Assembly: GCF_025998815.1 (NCBI RefSeq)
Contig: NZ_AP026678.1
Span: 2,356,001-2,420,000 of the forward strand
Reading direction: 5' to 3'
From: Ignavibacterium sp.
GTDB taxonomy: Bacteria; Bacteroidota; Ignavibacteria; Ignavibacteriales; Ignavibacteriaceae
DNA length: 64,000 nt
In this document: piece after piece, positions 1 to 8,963 of the stretch
How positions within the stretch are numbered: position 1 is the stretch's first letter
Layout of the letters: the number at the start of each line of letters is the position of its first letter
Notes under the pieces: generated by a model
The model's database searches: none
What the model was told of the DNA's origin: nothing
Seen by the model: the letters and a program-made list of their open reading frames with translations, nothing else
Made by a program: the position numbers and the translations under genes

Positions 1-2649
1 TCTGAACTCGTGAGAAAGATTTGCAAAAAATCTTGATTTCATTTTTTCTAATTCGCGCAAATGATGAGCTTCAAATTCCTGTCTGCGTAGTTCGCTTCTC
101 AGCTTTTCTCTGTTCACCTGAAATCTGATTATTCCCCAGACTCCTAAAACAAAAATTATTATGTACAAACCAATAGCCCAGTAAGTCTGCCACCACGGAG
201 GAGTAATAATTATAGTAAGAGTTTTAATATTATCTGACCAAACACCATCGCTGTTAGTTGCTCTCAATTTGAAAATATATTTACCGGGATTAAGGTTAGT
301 GTATGTTGCAAATCTGTTTTTTGTCTCGATATTCCAATCTTTATCGAAACCTTCAAGTTTATAGGAATAAACAATTTCACCAGCGGAAGTAAAGTCAAGT
401 GCCGCAAAATGAATTGAGAAAACATTATCCGAATATGGAATATTAATTTCATCGGAGAATGTAATACTTTTTTTGAGCAGAGATTTTTCTCCCACAATAA
501 CAGACTTATTAAATATCTTTAAATCAGTAAGAACAATTGGTGGTATAAAATCCGAAAGTTTTATTTCTTCAGGCTTGAAGTAATTCAGACCGGATTTGCT
601 ACCCATAAGTATTAAACCATTTTCCAATAAAACAGCTGATGAAAGATTCATATCATTACTGACCAATCCATCAGCAGTTGTAAAGTTAGTGAACCGTTCC
701 GTTAAAGGATTAAATAATGATATGCCTGAACTTGTTCCAATCCATATATTGCCCGACTTATCTTCGACCAAACTCTTAATTGAATTATCAGGTAATCCAT
801 CCGAGATAGAATAAATTTTTATAGTGACATTTTTAAGGGAATTATTTTTATCATTTAATATTGTGATTTTGTTTAACCCGTTATTTGTTCCCACCCATAA
901 AATTGTTTTTCCGTTTTGTCCGCCATATTTTGATTCACAAATTGAGTATATACTATTACTGCTTAGTTTAATCTGAGAATTTTCTTCAGTAGTAAAATGA
1001 ATGAAAAAATTTGATAATTTGTCATAAATATTTAGTCCTCCACCGTTAGTGCCGATCCATATTCTCTTCCGAGAATCCTGATATATAACCCATACATCAT
1101 CATAGCTCAGGGATGCAGAATCTTCATTATTGTGAATCCATCTGGTAAATTCTTTTGTTGTGGGGTTAAGCTTTGCAAGCCCCAAGCCCCAATATCCAAT
1201 CCAGATATTATTATTATCATCAATTAATATTGATTTGTTGAAAAATCTTGACATAGATCTGGTTTTATTGTCAACAAAATTCCATTCAGTAAGTTTTCTG
1301 TTATTATTATCAAGCTGAAATATTCCTTTGCCGTAAGTGCCAATCCAAAGATTATTATTTCCATCTGCCGAGAGAGACCAGACATTTATATCGCCAAGCA
1401 GATTATACTTTTTAATAGTTTGTTTTCTATTATCACGCGATGAAAAAAACAATCCTTTCTCAGTACCAAACCAGATTGTACCATCGGTAGTTTGAGTTAA
1501 TGCGTTTATACTTATATCATAAAGTTCATCACTGTTTAAGAAATTTATTTCTTCAGATATACTGTAATTGAATTTTTTGTTTTTAGTTGAAAATTTTGCC
1601 AAACCATTGTCTGTTCCAATCCAGATAACTCCGGATTTGTCTTTGTAAATTTTGTTAATACGATTACTGGGTAGGCTGTTTGGATTATTTTTTTCATAAA
1701 CAAATCTGTCCACATTTCCCGTGAATAAATTATATCTCAACAAGCCGGCATAAGAGTCAATCCATAGCAACTTCTGATTTTTGTCAATTTCCGGAATTAC
1801 ATTACCGCTTCCCGAACCGAACTGAAGATTCAAAGGATTGGAAATTTTGTGTCTTCTGAATTTTCCGGTAGAAAGATTAAACTCGGTCAGGTCAGTTGCG
1901 GTCCCAATCCACATAATGCTTGAATCAACTTTATCAATTGTAAGACTCCATATCAAATTATCTGACAGTGAGTTTAAATCGTTGTTCGATTTAAAAAATC
2001 TTTGAAATTTATTTTGCGACAACTTATAATTAAATTTATTTAAACCATTATATGTACCAATCCAAAGATTTCCGGCTTTATCAGAGACTATTGATGAGAT
2101 GTAGTTGTTTGTAAGTGATGTTGAATCAAGGGGATTTAACGTCCAATTCTTTATTTCGCCAGTTTTTGGATTTAATAAATATAAGCCGCTTCTGTAAGTG
2201 CCAATCCAAATTTTATTCTCATCCTCTGTAAAAATTGTTGTAATTGAATTATCTTTCGTAATGTTCGAAGCAATATACCATCTGCTGAATTTTTCAGTTA
2301 CCGGATCGTAACAATTTATCCATCCCGTCTTTGTTCCAACCCATATTTTCCCTGATTTATCAACTGCAAGAGACCAAACAGAATTATCAGAAAGTGAACT
2401 TATATCATTAGGGTCATTTCTGAAAATCTTAAATTCATATCCGTCATAACGATTAAGACCATCATCCGTTGCAATCCAGAGAAATCCTGATTTATCCTGA
2501 AGTATATCGTAAATTAAATTGTTTGAAAGACCGTTGTTTGTTGAAATTCTATCGAAATGAATTTGTTGCGGAAAATATTCTGATACGAAGACAGTTAAGT
2601 TTACCAGTAAAAAAAATAAAATATTTTTGAAAACTTTTTTTGCGTTCAT
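1..2649 (-). CDS. Two-component regulator-propeller sensor histidine kinase, C-terminus cut by window edge
   Basis: Frame is open without interruption from an ATG at 2649 to the left edge (883 codons seen). After a hydrophobic N-terminus come about 13 propeller blades marked by recurring WIGT/WVGT motifs (for example IWIGTYRSG, IWIGTNGGG), then a Y_Y_Y domain ending in 'NSDGVWSD', one membrane helix (WAIGLYIIIFVLGVWGI), and the start of a HisKA domain with the H-box NLSHEFR at the edge (His about residue 880). This is the periplasmic-sensor layout of Bacteroidota hybrid or classical regulators of glycan use; whether receiver and AraC domains follow cannot be seen. It is divergent from a GH20 gene, which may be a target (inference). 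Confidence 0.93.
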   Translation of the reverse strand, partial: MNAKKVFKNILFFLLVNLTVFVSEYFPQQIHFDRISTNNGLSNNLIYDILQDKSGFLWIATDDGLNRYDGYEFKIFRNDPNDISSLSDNSVWSLAVDKSGKIWVGTKTGWINCYDPVTEKFSRWYIASNITKDNSITTIFTEDENKIWIGTYRSGLYLLNPKTGEIKNWTLNPLDSTSLTNNYISSIVSDKAGNLWIGTYNGLNKFNYKLSQNKFQRFFKSNNDLNSLSDNLIWSLTIDKVDSSIMWIGTATDLTEFNLSTGKFRRHKISNPLNLQFGSGSGNVIPEIDKNQKLLWIDSYAGLLRYNLFTGNVDRFVYEKNNPNSLPSNRINKIYKDKSGVIWIGTDNGLAKFSTKNKKFNYSISEEINFLNSDELYDISINALTQTTDGTIWFGTEKGLFFSSRDNRKQTIKKYNLLGDINVWSLSADGNNNLWIGTYGKGIFQLDNNNRKLTEWNFVDNKTRSMSRFFNKSILIDDNNNIWIGYWGLGLAKLNPTTKEFTRWIHNNEDSASLSYDDVWVIYQDSRKRIWIGTNGGGLNIYDKLSNFFIHFTTEENSQIKLSSNSIYSICESKYGGQNGKTILWVGTNNGLNKITILNDKNNSLKNVTIKIYSISDGLPDNSIKSLVEDKSGNIWIGTSSGISLFNPLTERFTNFTTADGLVSNDMNLSSAVLLENGLILMGSKSGLNYFKPEEIKLSDFIPPIVLTDLKIFNKSVIVGEKSLLKKSITFSDEINIPYSDNVFSIHFAALDFTSAGEIVYSYKLEGFDKDWNIETKNRFATYTNLNPGKYIFKLRATNSDGVWSDNIKTLTIIITPPWWQTYWAIGLYIIIFVLGVWGIIRFQVNREKLRSELRRQEFEAHHLRELEKMKSRFFANLSHEFR

Positions 2650-2828
2650 AACTGCCCGGCTAATAATAATTTCCCCCAAAAGAAATAAACCACTAAACTG
2701 ATGCTGATTCCCAAGTAATAAAAATTCTTCTCTATAAAACAAAATTATTTTCAGAAAAAAAACAATATTAGTGTGAACATCATAATTGCCATTTGTAAAT
2801 AATGCTGTGCCAACTCTTGGATTATTTT

Positions 2829-2836
2829 TAATTTTG
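2829..2836 (+). promoter_or_regulatory. Possible -7 promoter element for the GH20 gene
   Basis: TAATTTTG fits the Bacteroidota -7 consensus TAnnTTTG and lies 30 bases before the GH20 start. No clear TTTG is found at the expected -33 position, so this is a half match. The rest of the 217-bp divergent gap (2650-2866) is AT-rich without an obvious operator. Confidence 0.3.
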
Positions 2837-2866
2837 AAATAAATATTTTTCGAAGGAACACTCGAT

Positions 2867-5095
2867 ATGAAAAAATTAATAACGTTTTTAGTTGCAGTTT
2901 TTATATTAAACTCACCTGCACAAATAAATGTTATTCCAAAACCGCAGTCTTTTAATTTACTTCAAGGTCATTTTATACTTTCTCCCGACACAAAAATTTT
3001 CTTTAACGATGAAACTAAAAGAATAAAGGAATATTTGAATGAATTTCTGAAATCAACATTAGGTTTCGAACTTGACACAACTGAATTTCCTCAAAAAGAA
3101 AAATCATTGACTTTAATTCTCAACCCTATAAAAGAAATAAATTATAATGGGGAAGGTTATCATCTTATTGTTGATAATGAAGAAATTCTTATTGAAGCAT
3201 CTCGTGAAATCGGATTATTTTATGGAATTCAAACTTTAAAACAATTAATCCCTATTGTAAAAGAATCTTATGAGCTGAATGAATTGAAAATACCATGTGT
3301 GGAAATTTTCGATTATCCGAAATTCAAATGGCGTGGATTAAACCTTGATTGTTGTCGTCATTTTATGAGCAAAGAATTTATCAAACGATACATTGATTTA
3401 TTAGCATTTCAAAAAATGAATGTGTTGCATTGGCACTTAACAGAAGATCAGGGTTGGAGAATTGAAATAAAAAAATATCCGGAATTAACTAAAGTTGGTG
3501 CTTTCAGAAAGTATGATGACGGAACTGTTTATGGTGGTTATTACACTCAGGATGATATAAAAGAAATTGTAACCTATGCTCAAAGCAGATTCATAACAGT
3601 TGTGCCAGAAATTGAAATGCCCGGACATTCAACAGCAGCAATTGCAACTTATCCTCAACTATCCTGCACCGGCGGTCCTTTTGAGGTTGGTACACTTTGG
3701 GGAGTTTATAAAGATATCTATTGCGCTGGTAATGAAGAAACTTTTAATTTTATAGAAGATGTGCTTTCAGAAGTAATTGAGTTGTTTCCATCAAAGTATA
3801 TTCACATTGGCGGAGATGAAGCACCAAAGGACAGATGGCAAAATTGTCCGAAGTGTCAGCAAAGAATTAAAGAAGAAGGTTTGGCAGATGAACACGAATT
3901 GCAAAGCTATTTTATAAAGCGAGTTGAAAATTTTCTTAACTCGAAAGGAAAAGAAATTATTGGCTGGGATGAAATTCTTGAAGGCGGATTAGCTCCCGGT
4001 GCTACTGTTCAATCATGGCGCGGAACAAAAGGTGCAATTGATGCAGCTAAAATGAATCACGATGTGATTGTCTCTCCAACAAGTCATTGCTATTTCGATT
4101 ATCCGATTGAAACCACTGATGTTCCAAAAGTCTATTCATTCAATCCGATTCCCGATGAACTAAATGAAGAAGAAGCAAAACATGTTCTGGGAAGTGAAGG
4201 AAATATGTGGACAGAATATGCCCCTCAACATCTTGTTGATTACAGATTGTTTCCAAGATTAACAGCACTTGCAGAAGTTTTGTGGACTTATCCTAATGAA
4301 AGAAACTATGAAGAGTTTGCAAGTCGGCTTCAAAAATTTTATGATAAACTTGACGAAATGAATGTCAATTACACTTATGAAATTCAACCTCTTACATTTT
4401 CAGAAAAATTTGATTTAGAAAAAAATCAGTTTGAAATTGAAATTGGAATAAATCAGAAAGGACTTAAATTATACTATACTTCTGATGGAACAGAACCTAC
4501 AGTTAAATCAAATGAGTATTCCGGAAAATTGATTTTCAACAAGAGCACAGAATTAAAAATAAGTTTGTTCAGAAACTCTAAAAAAGTTGGCGAGACAATT
4601 GAAAAGTTTTACTCAATATCTAAATCGAATAATAAAACAGTAACTCTTACAAATGCAGCTTCAACCAGATTCGAAGGAGGAAGCTCTTCAATTCTTACAG
4701 ATGGAGTTAGAGGTGGAAACAATTACAGAATTGGCGGTTATCTTGGCTTTCAATCAACAGATTTCGAAGCAACTATTGATTTAGAAACTGTTACAGATAT
4801 TATTAAAATTACAACCGGATTTTTCACTGCGTCATCATCGCTTGTTTTTTTACCTGAATATGTTGAGTACTTTGTTTCCAAAGATGGAGTAAACTTTATT
4901 TCACTTGGTAAAGTAACACAAATATTTTCAATCAAAGATCCTTCGTGGAGACGAATAGATTTTTCACTTGATACTAATAAAAGCAAAGCTCGTTACATAA
5001 AAATCTTTGCGAAGAATCAAATGTCAGTTCCAGAATGGCATCCGGCATTTGGAGGGAAAGTCTGGTTAATGATTGACGAAATAATAGTTGAGTAG
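2867..5095 (+). CDS. Secreted beta-N-acetylhexosaminidase, glycoside hydrolase family 20
   Basis: Removes terminal N-acetylglucosamine/galactosamine residues from glycans or chitin oligomers. A Sec signal peptide (about residues 1-18) is followed by the GH20b domain (about 20-145), the GH20 catalytic barrel (about 148-490) with the LHWHLTEDQGW signature and the catalytic pair D317-E318 in HIGGDEAPKDRW, a short chitobiase/hexosaminidase C-terminal-type domain (about 505-580; 'YYTSDGTEPT'), and a terminal F5/8 type C-like carbohydrate-binding region (about 595-742). The length of 742 residues is normal for multidomain GH20 enzymes. A SD-like AAGGAA precedes the ATG. Divergent from the propeller kinase, so it may belong to a small glycan-use locus. 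Periplasmic or surface location is inferred. Confidence 0.95.
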   Translation: MKKLITFLVAVFILNSPAQINVIPKPQSFNLLQGHFILSPDTKIFFNDETKRIKEYLNEFLKSTLGFELDTTEFPQKEKSLTLILNPIKEINYNGEGYHLIVDNEEILIEASREIGLFYGIQTLKQLIPIVKESYELNELKIPCVEIFDYPKFKWRGLNLDCCRHFMSKEFIKRYIDLLAFQKMNVLHWHLTEDQGWRIEIKKYPELTKVGAFRKYDDGTVYGGYYTQDDIKEIVTYAQSRFITVVPEIEMPGHSTAAIATYPQLSCTGGPFEVGTLWGVYKDIYCAGNEETFNFIEDVLSEVIELFPSKYIHIGGDEAPKDRWQNCPKCQQRIKEEGLADEHELQSYFIKRVENFLNSKGKEIIGWDEILEGGLAPGATVQSWRGTKGAIDAAKMNHDVIVSPTSHCYFDYPIETTDVPKVYSFNPIPDELNEEEAKHVLGSEGNMWTEYAPQHLVDYRLFPRLTALAEVLWTYPNERNYEEFASRLQKFYDKLDEMNVNYTYEIQPLTFSEKFDLEKNQFEIEIGINQKGLKLYYTSDGTEPTVKSNEYSGKLIFNKSTELKISLFRNSKKVGETIEKFYSISKSNNKTVTLTNAASTRFEGGSSSILTDGVRGGNNYRIGGYLGFQSTDFEATIDLETVTDIIKITTGFFTASSSLVFLPEYVEYFVSKDGVNFISLGKVTQIFSIKDPSWRRIDFSLDTNKSKARYIKIFAKNQMSVPEWHPAFGGKVWLMIDEIIVE

Positions 5096-5184
5096 TTGCG
5101 TTCCTCTGCGTCCGTTAGTTAAAGGATTCTTTGCGCTCCTGGCGGTTAATTTTCTTTTTCACCGCAAGGATATCGCAAAGAATT
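5096..5184. repeat. Dispersed CTTTGCG-type quasi-palindromic repeat
   Basis: A locally GC-richer gap between two convergent genes. It holds CTTTGCG (5129-5135) and GCGGT (5142-5146) opposite ACCGC (5161-5165) and CGCAAAG (5174-5180), forming an interrupted hairpin. The words CTCTGCGT and CTTTGCG also build the repeat between carA and carB at 58321-58380, so this is one family. It could end both convergent transcripts. Confidence 0.6.
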
Positions 5185-5997
5185 TTATTTACTAATAAGA
5201 ACATTCAAATAATCAGATTGAACTTTATGTTCATCATCAAATAAAGTATAATCTCTCTCAAGATCATATTTATCTGGATTGTGTGGTTTGTGTATTATAA
5301 CTGCATCGTGCAAACACCATTTATCTGTACAACCACTGTCCTTAACATCAAGTATTATCATCTCTGATTTTCCTCCAAACATTTCCGATAATTTTTTCAT
5401 TGTTTCATAATTACTGGAATACATTTGAGAAGAAGAATCATAAACAGCAACTGCATAAACTTTCGAAATATACTTTACTACACTATCACTCAAAGCTGTT
5501 CCGCAATCTCCGCCACCAATTCCACCATCAAGATTGAAATAATGAACTTTGTTGACATAAAAGCTGTCCTTCGCTATTCCATTTTCTCCGTAAAGAATAT
5601 CGAGTAATTCGTTAGCCACAAAAGAACCGCTTGAATGTGCTGCTATTACAACTTTATCAACATAGTAAGTTGCATAAATTATATTCTTCACATAATCCGC
5701 AAGTGCTTTGATGTTTATTTCTTTATTTCTGTTACAAAGTTCATCAGGACCTTTCACAGAAAAAATATGTTGTATACCAAGCTCATTTAATCTGGCTTTA
5801 TATAACTCCGAACACCACCTATTAACCCAATCCTGTTTTGCCTGCCATCCGCCAATTGCTATAAAAATGTTGTTGCCTCTTTTGTTTTCTGTTAATGTGT
5901 AGTTTACTCCGTTCCCGATTTTATACCAACTGAAATTTTGTGGATGAACAGAAAATGAAATTGAAAATAAAATCAAAAGTGATAAGTGTTTTAGCAT
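5185..5997 (-). CDS. Secreted alpha/beta-hydrolase-like protein of unknown substrate
   Basis: A 270-residue protein with an N-terminal signal peptide (about 1-19, cleavage near VHPQ). A strand-then-nucleophile elbow is seen as VVIAAHSSGSF: A120-H121-S122-S123-G124 is a variant of G-x-S-x-G, making S122 the likely nucleophile. An Asp-rich stretch (YFNLDGGIGGGDCG) and a late His (WCLHDAVI) could complete the triad. Two or more cysteine pairs suggest disulfides in the periplasm. I do not recognise a named family, and the substrate is unknown. It is convergent with the GH20 gene and transcribed away from the TonB receptor region's terminator, so it is probably its own unit. Confidence 0.7.
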   Translation of the reverse strand: MLKHLSLLILFSISFSVHPQNFSWYKIGNGVNYTLTENKRGNNIFIAIGGWQAKQDWVNRWCSELYKARLNELGIQHIFSVKGPDELCNRNKEINIKALADYVKNIIYATYYVDKVVIAAHSSGSFVANELLDILYGENGIAKDSFYVNKVHYFNLDGGIGGGDCGTALSDSVVKYISKVYAVAVYDSSSQMYSSNYETMKKLSEMFGGKSEMIILDVKDSGCTDKWCLHDAVIIHKPHNPDKYDLERDYTLFDDEHKVQSDYLNVLISK

Positions 5998-6047
5998 ATC
6001 TTACCAAAATTTTTTCTGCAAAATTATTATTTGTGAAAACAGATGAA

Positions 6048-6082
6048 AAGAGATGACATCAGATGATATGATGTCATCTCTT
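6048..6082 (-). terminator. Perfect 14-bp inverted repeat after the TonB receptor gene
   Basis: Arms 6048-6061 and 6069-6082 (AAGAGATGACATCA and its exact complement) flank a 7-base loop. It begins 8 bases past the receptor stop codon. On the minus strand the hairpin is followed by TTTTCATC, a short U-run, so it may terminate the operon or stabilise its 3' end. Confidence 0.6.
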
Positions 6083-6090
6083 AAAAGCAA

Positions 6091-7959
6091 TCAGAATGAT
6101 TTGTTGAGACTTATTGTCAAACTGAATGATCTGCCGGGTTCATATACAGGCATTCCTGCTGAGAATGGACTTCGGGAGTATGATAAATATCTTTTATAAT
6201 TATGATTCAATACATTGTTTGCCTGAAAATTAAAAGTCAAATAATCAATTGAATACTCTACACCTAAACCAATTGAATTCCAGGCTGCTGTTTTAAACTC
6301 TTTAAGATCTTCATTAATTCTTGTTTGTGAATTTTCATACCGATGATTCAGAATCAACTTAAGTCCGGAAAATTCCGGCAATCTGATAGTTGTGTAAACT
6401 GAAAGTGGTGCAATTTCTGCGAGAGGTTTTTTGTTATCATAATTTTCACCCCATAGAAAGCTGAAATTAGATTCGAGCCATTCGTATTTGAAAATAATAT
6501 TTGTGCCGGCGATTAATGCATTTATATTTTCATAAGTCATTGATGGCTTCATTGTTTTCATCTTCTTAACAGTTTCAACATAGTTTGCAACATAATTTCC
6601 AAAAAGTTCTACACCAATTAGTTTATAGCTGAAAGAGGTTCTCAACCCTCCTTTTACTGGTTGATTAAGTGTCGGATTACCAGACCAATCAGGGTTTGTC
6701 ATCAGTCGTTTTACTGCAATGAATAGTTGCTCTGCTTCAGGTGCGTCTGTAGCAATTTCTGCTGTGGTGGTAATAATAAAATCATCAGCTAACTGAGTTG
6801 AATATGTCCCAAGTAAACCAGCGCTTACGAAAAATCTCTTATTTGAAGCATCTGAATATAACTCTTTATAAAAGTCATTTCTTGATTCATCCTTATATCT
6901 GAAATATTGAATCCCACCTTTCAGATATGTCTGAAATTTATTCACCGAATAATCAGTTGATAAATTAAGACTGAATTGATCAACATTTGGCATTAGTTTA
7001 TTGGAAACAAAGTGTCCCATCATTGGCATGCTGATAAAATTATCTGCGTTCCAGTTACGATAGATAAACTCATAAAAGTTTCCTGTTAGTCCTGCAGTAA
7101 AGTTTTTAGCATCCGTTTCCATTTGCATATTGGAATAATTTGACCGTAATCCGTTATTCATCAGATGGTCTGTGAAGTTAAAATAGAATTTATTTTTCTT
7201 GTATGAAAAATAACCACCAAATACTTTACTGTTTCTCTCATCCATCTGCAGATATGGAAAGGAAATATCTTTAGCTTGAGTAAAGATTCCTCCAAATTCA
7301 ATTTCATGCTCTGAAATTTCCTGTCGGAAGGATGCATTTAAATATGAATAGCGGAAATTATCTTTATATCCGTATAAATCTTTGAATGTTTTTCCTTCGC
7401 CATTTTCATAAGGGTTACCAGAAGAATATCGCAAAGTCAGATTGGAATATTTTGCTGCAGCAGAGATTGACGCATCATAATCATTCTGTGCACCAAAGTT
7501 TCCATTTGCTAATGCTTTAATTCTGAATGCCTCATCTAATTTTGCTCTACGATATTCAACTTTACCATAGATTCCTGAATTTAACAGAGATGCTGATTTT
7601 GTTAATTCAACTGACTCCATATCAATAAGATTTAATCTTGTTGATGGCGCATCCATTCTGTTGGGACAAGCATTGTGATATTGCTCGCCATCTATTACCA
7701 CTTTTATATCTCCGCGTTTGAATCCTTCCACATACAAATCCTGTGTAAAATTCAATCCTCTTCTTACCAACGAAAAGCCATTCTTATTTAATATAGAGCT
7801 GCTATAATCAGTTCCGTATGAATATTTATCAACAAACGGAATTTCTCTTTTGGATATTATTTCAATTACTGGTAATTGATAAGTTTTTATTTCCTCTTTC
7901 TGCTGTGCAATAATTTCAAATGAAAGTATGCACAGAATAAAAATGAAAAATCTTTTCAT
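6091..7959 (-). CDS. TonB-dependent outer-membrane receptor with OprC/NosA-type copper site
   Basis: 622 residues: signal peptide (about 1-19), plug (about 30-130) and a beta-barrel ending in the typical aromatic C-terminus (SLTISLNKSF). The plug contains NACPNRMD, giving C98-x3-M102, and the barrel contains FTDHLMNN, giving H265-x-M267. This pair matches the CxxxM...HxM metal site known from Pseudomonas aeruginosa OprC, with similar spacing. Copper uptake across the outer membrane is therefore the best call, rather than siderophore or vitamin B12. The upstream gene in the same direction encodes a small Cys/His membrane protein, which fits metal handling. No carboxypeptidase-like N-terminal domain is present, and the plug is short. 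Confidence 0.88.
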   Translation of the reverse strand: MKRFFIFILCILSFEIIAQQKEEIKTYQLPVIEIISKREIPFVDKYSYGTDYSSSILNKNGFSLVRRGLNFTQDLYVEGFKRGDIKVVIDGEQYHNACPNRMDAPSTRLNLIDMESVELTKSASLLNSGIYGKVEYRRAKLDEAFRIKALANGNFGAQNDYDASISAAAKYSNLTLRYSSGNPYENGEGKTFKDLYGYKDNFRYSYLNASFRQEISEHEIEFGGIFTQAKDISFPYLQMDERNSKVFGGYFSYKKNKFYFNFTDHLMNNGLRSNYSNMQMETDAKNFTAGLTGNFYEFIYRNWNADNFISMPMMGHFVSNKLMPNVDQFSLNLSTDYSVNKFQTYLKGGIQYFRYKDESRNDFYKELYSDASNKRFFVSAGLLGTYSTQLADDFIITTTAEIATDAPEAEQLFIAVKRLMTNPDWSGNPTLNQPVKGGLRTSFSYKLIGVELFGNYVANYVETVKKMKTMKPSMTYENINALIAGTNIIFKYEWLESNFSFLWGENYDNKKPLAEIAPLSVYTTIRLPEFSGLKLILNHRYENSQTRINEDLKEFKTAAWNSIGLGVEYSIDYLTFNFQANNVLNHNYKRYLSYSRSPFSAGMPVYEPGRSFSLTISLNKSF

Positions 7960-8036
7960 AGTTACTCCGATAAATATTTAAAAAATACAAATCACCTCTT
8001 AATGAGGTTATTTATTAAATAGTATAATAAAATTTA

Positions 8037-8426
8037 TCAAAGCAACTTTGGTGGTGGGGAATCTGGCTCTATTATATTAGGTTTAAAATTATTTGAGATG
8101 AAAGAAATGTATCGTGCAGCTTTTCCTTCTAAATTTTCTTTATCATTCTTAACTATATCTATATGATAAGACACTGAATAATTTGGGAGTTCACGATTCT
8201 GTTTATCAGCAGGTTTATTTTGTTCTTCATTCTGTTCAAGATTTTTTTTAAGATGACATGAGCCGTGACATAAATTTTCAGGCTCATCTTTTTGAATACA
8301 AAGAAATTTTACTATGAAATCGTAATTCACATTGTATTCTATCCAGGCAACCAGATTTGCATTTACAGCTACCAGATAACTTATCGCTAACAAGATTATA
8401 AAATATTTTTTGACAGGGGAAATCAT
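8037..8426 (-). CDS. Small membrane-anchored Cys/His protein, putative copper-associated
   Basis: 129 residues with one N-terminal hydrophobic helix (about 7-27), then C43, and a compact motif NLCHGSCHLKKNL (C53, H54, C57, H58). The remainder is charged and Asn/Gln-rich, ending in a proline-rich tail. Proteins with a C-H-G-x-C-x-L motif of this kind are, from memory, common beside TonB metal receptors in Bacteroidota, but no function is established. It lies 77 bases upstream of the TonB receptor on the same strand, so co-expression is likely. Export with the Cys/His motif outside is inferred; metal binding is plausible but unproven. Confidence 0.7.
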   Translation of the reverse strand: MISPVKKYFIILLAISYLVAVNANLVAWIEYNVNYDFIVKFLCIQKDEPENLCHGSCHLKKNLEQNEEQNKPADKQNRELPNYSVSYHIDIVKNDKENLEGKAARYISFISNNFKPNIIEPDSPPPKLL

Positions 8427-8489
8427 AATCAGATTTTTTTATCTGATTAAAAATACAAAACAAAAACTAAATTCCAAATCAAAATTTTA

Positions 8490-8873
8490 TCAGTGCATCT
8501 TCTCTGTATGATTTACAAGTTGCCCGGAGATAAGCTTTTTCAAAGCATCTTCAATATTTTTTTCAGTTGTCACAATCGGTTGCTTTCCTTTTGAAATCAG
8601 AAAATCGTAAATACCATATCCCATTCCTGCAGCAACTACAAAATCGCAGTCTTCAACAAGTGTGTAAATAGTATTGTGTCTTTCCCTATGATTGCTATGA
8701 TGATCATTATTGTGGTTGTTCCCGGAATGGAAATCCGGCTTTTCTCTTCTTTCTGTGGAAGTAATGTTTCCATCTTTTACTTCTATGACTTCAAAATATT
8801 TTGCTCTTCCGAAATGAGCAAAAGTTGTAACGCCATCATTAGTTGCAAATGCAACTTTAAAATTGCTATTCAT
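8490..8873 (-). CDS. NifX/NifB-type dinitrogenase iron-molybdenum cofactor domain protein with His-rich insert
   Basis: 127 residues forming one Nitro_FeMo-Co (PF02579-like) domain: the N-terminal strand KVAFATNDGVTTFAHFGRAKYF and the glycine-rich VVAAGMGYGIYDFL segment are typical of the family. Between them, residues about 48-66 carry an insertion rich in His and Asn (FHSGNNHNNDHHSNHRERH), which is not part of the usual fold and could bind metal. No nitrogenase genes are visible, so a cofactor role in nitrogen fixation is not implied; free-standing members are common in anaerobes. Same strand as trxB (90 bases upstream) and the copper-type genes downstream. Confidence 0.85.
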   Translation of the reverse strand: MNSNFKVAFATNDGVTTFAHFGRAKYFEVIEVKDGNITSTERREKPDFHSGNNHNNDHHSNHRERHNTIYTLVEDCDFVVAAGMGYGIYDFLISKGKQPIVTTEKNIEDALKKLISGQLVNHTEKMH

Positions 8874-8963
8874 ATTTCATCCTTTATTTAATTACTCTTC
8901 AGGGTAATTACCTGTATTTGCTGTTCAAACATATTTTTCACTAAGTTCTGATTAAAAGCAAAA

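Noticed and set aside
1-2649. Frameshifted or degraded kinase gene because no complete gene is bounded here
   Set aside because: The reading frame is continuous from the ATG at 2649 to the window edge; it is only cut by the edge.
8490-8873. Evidence for nitrogen fixation
   Set aside because: A single NifX-like domain protein is common in non-fixing anaerobes and no nif genes are near.
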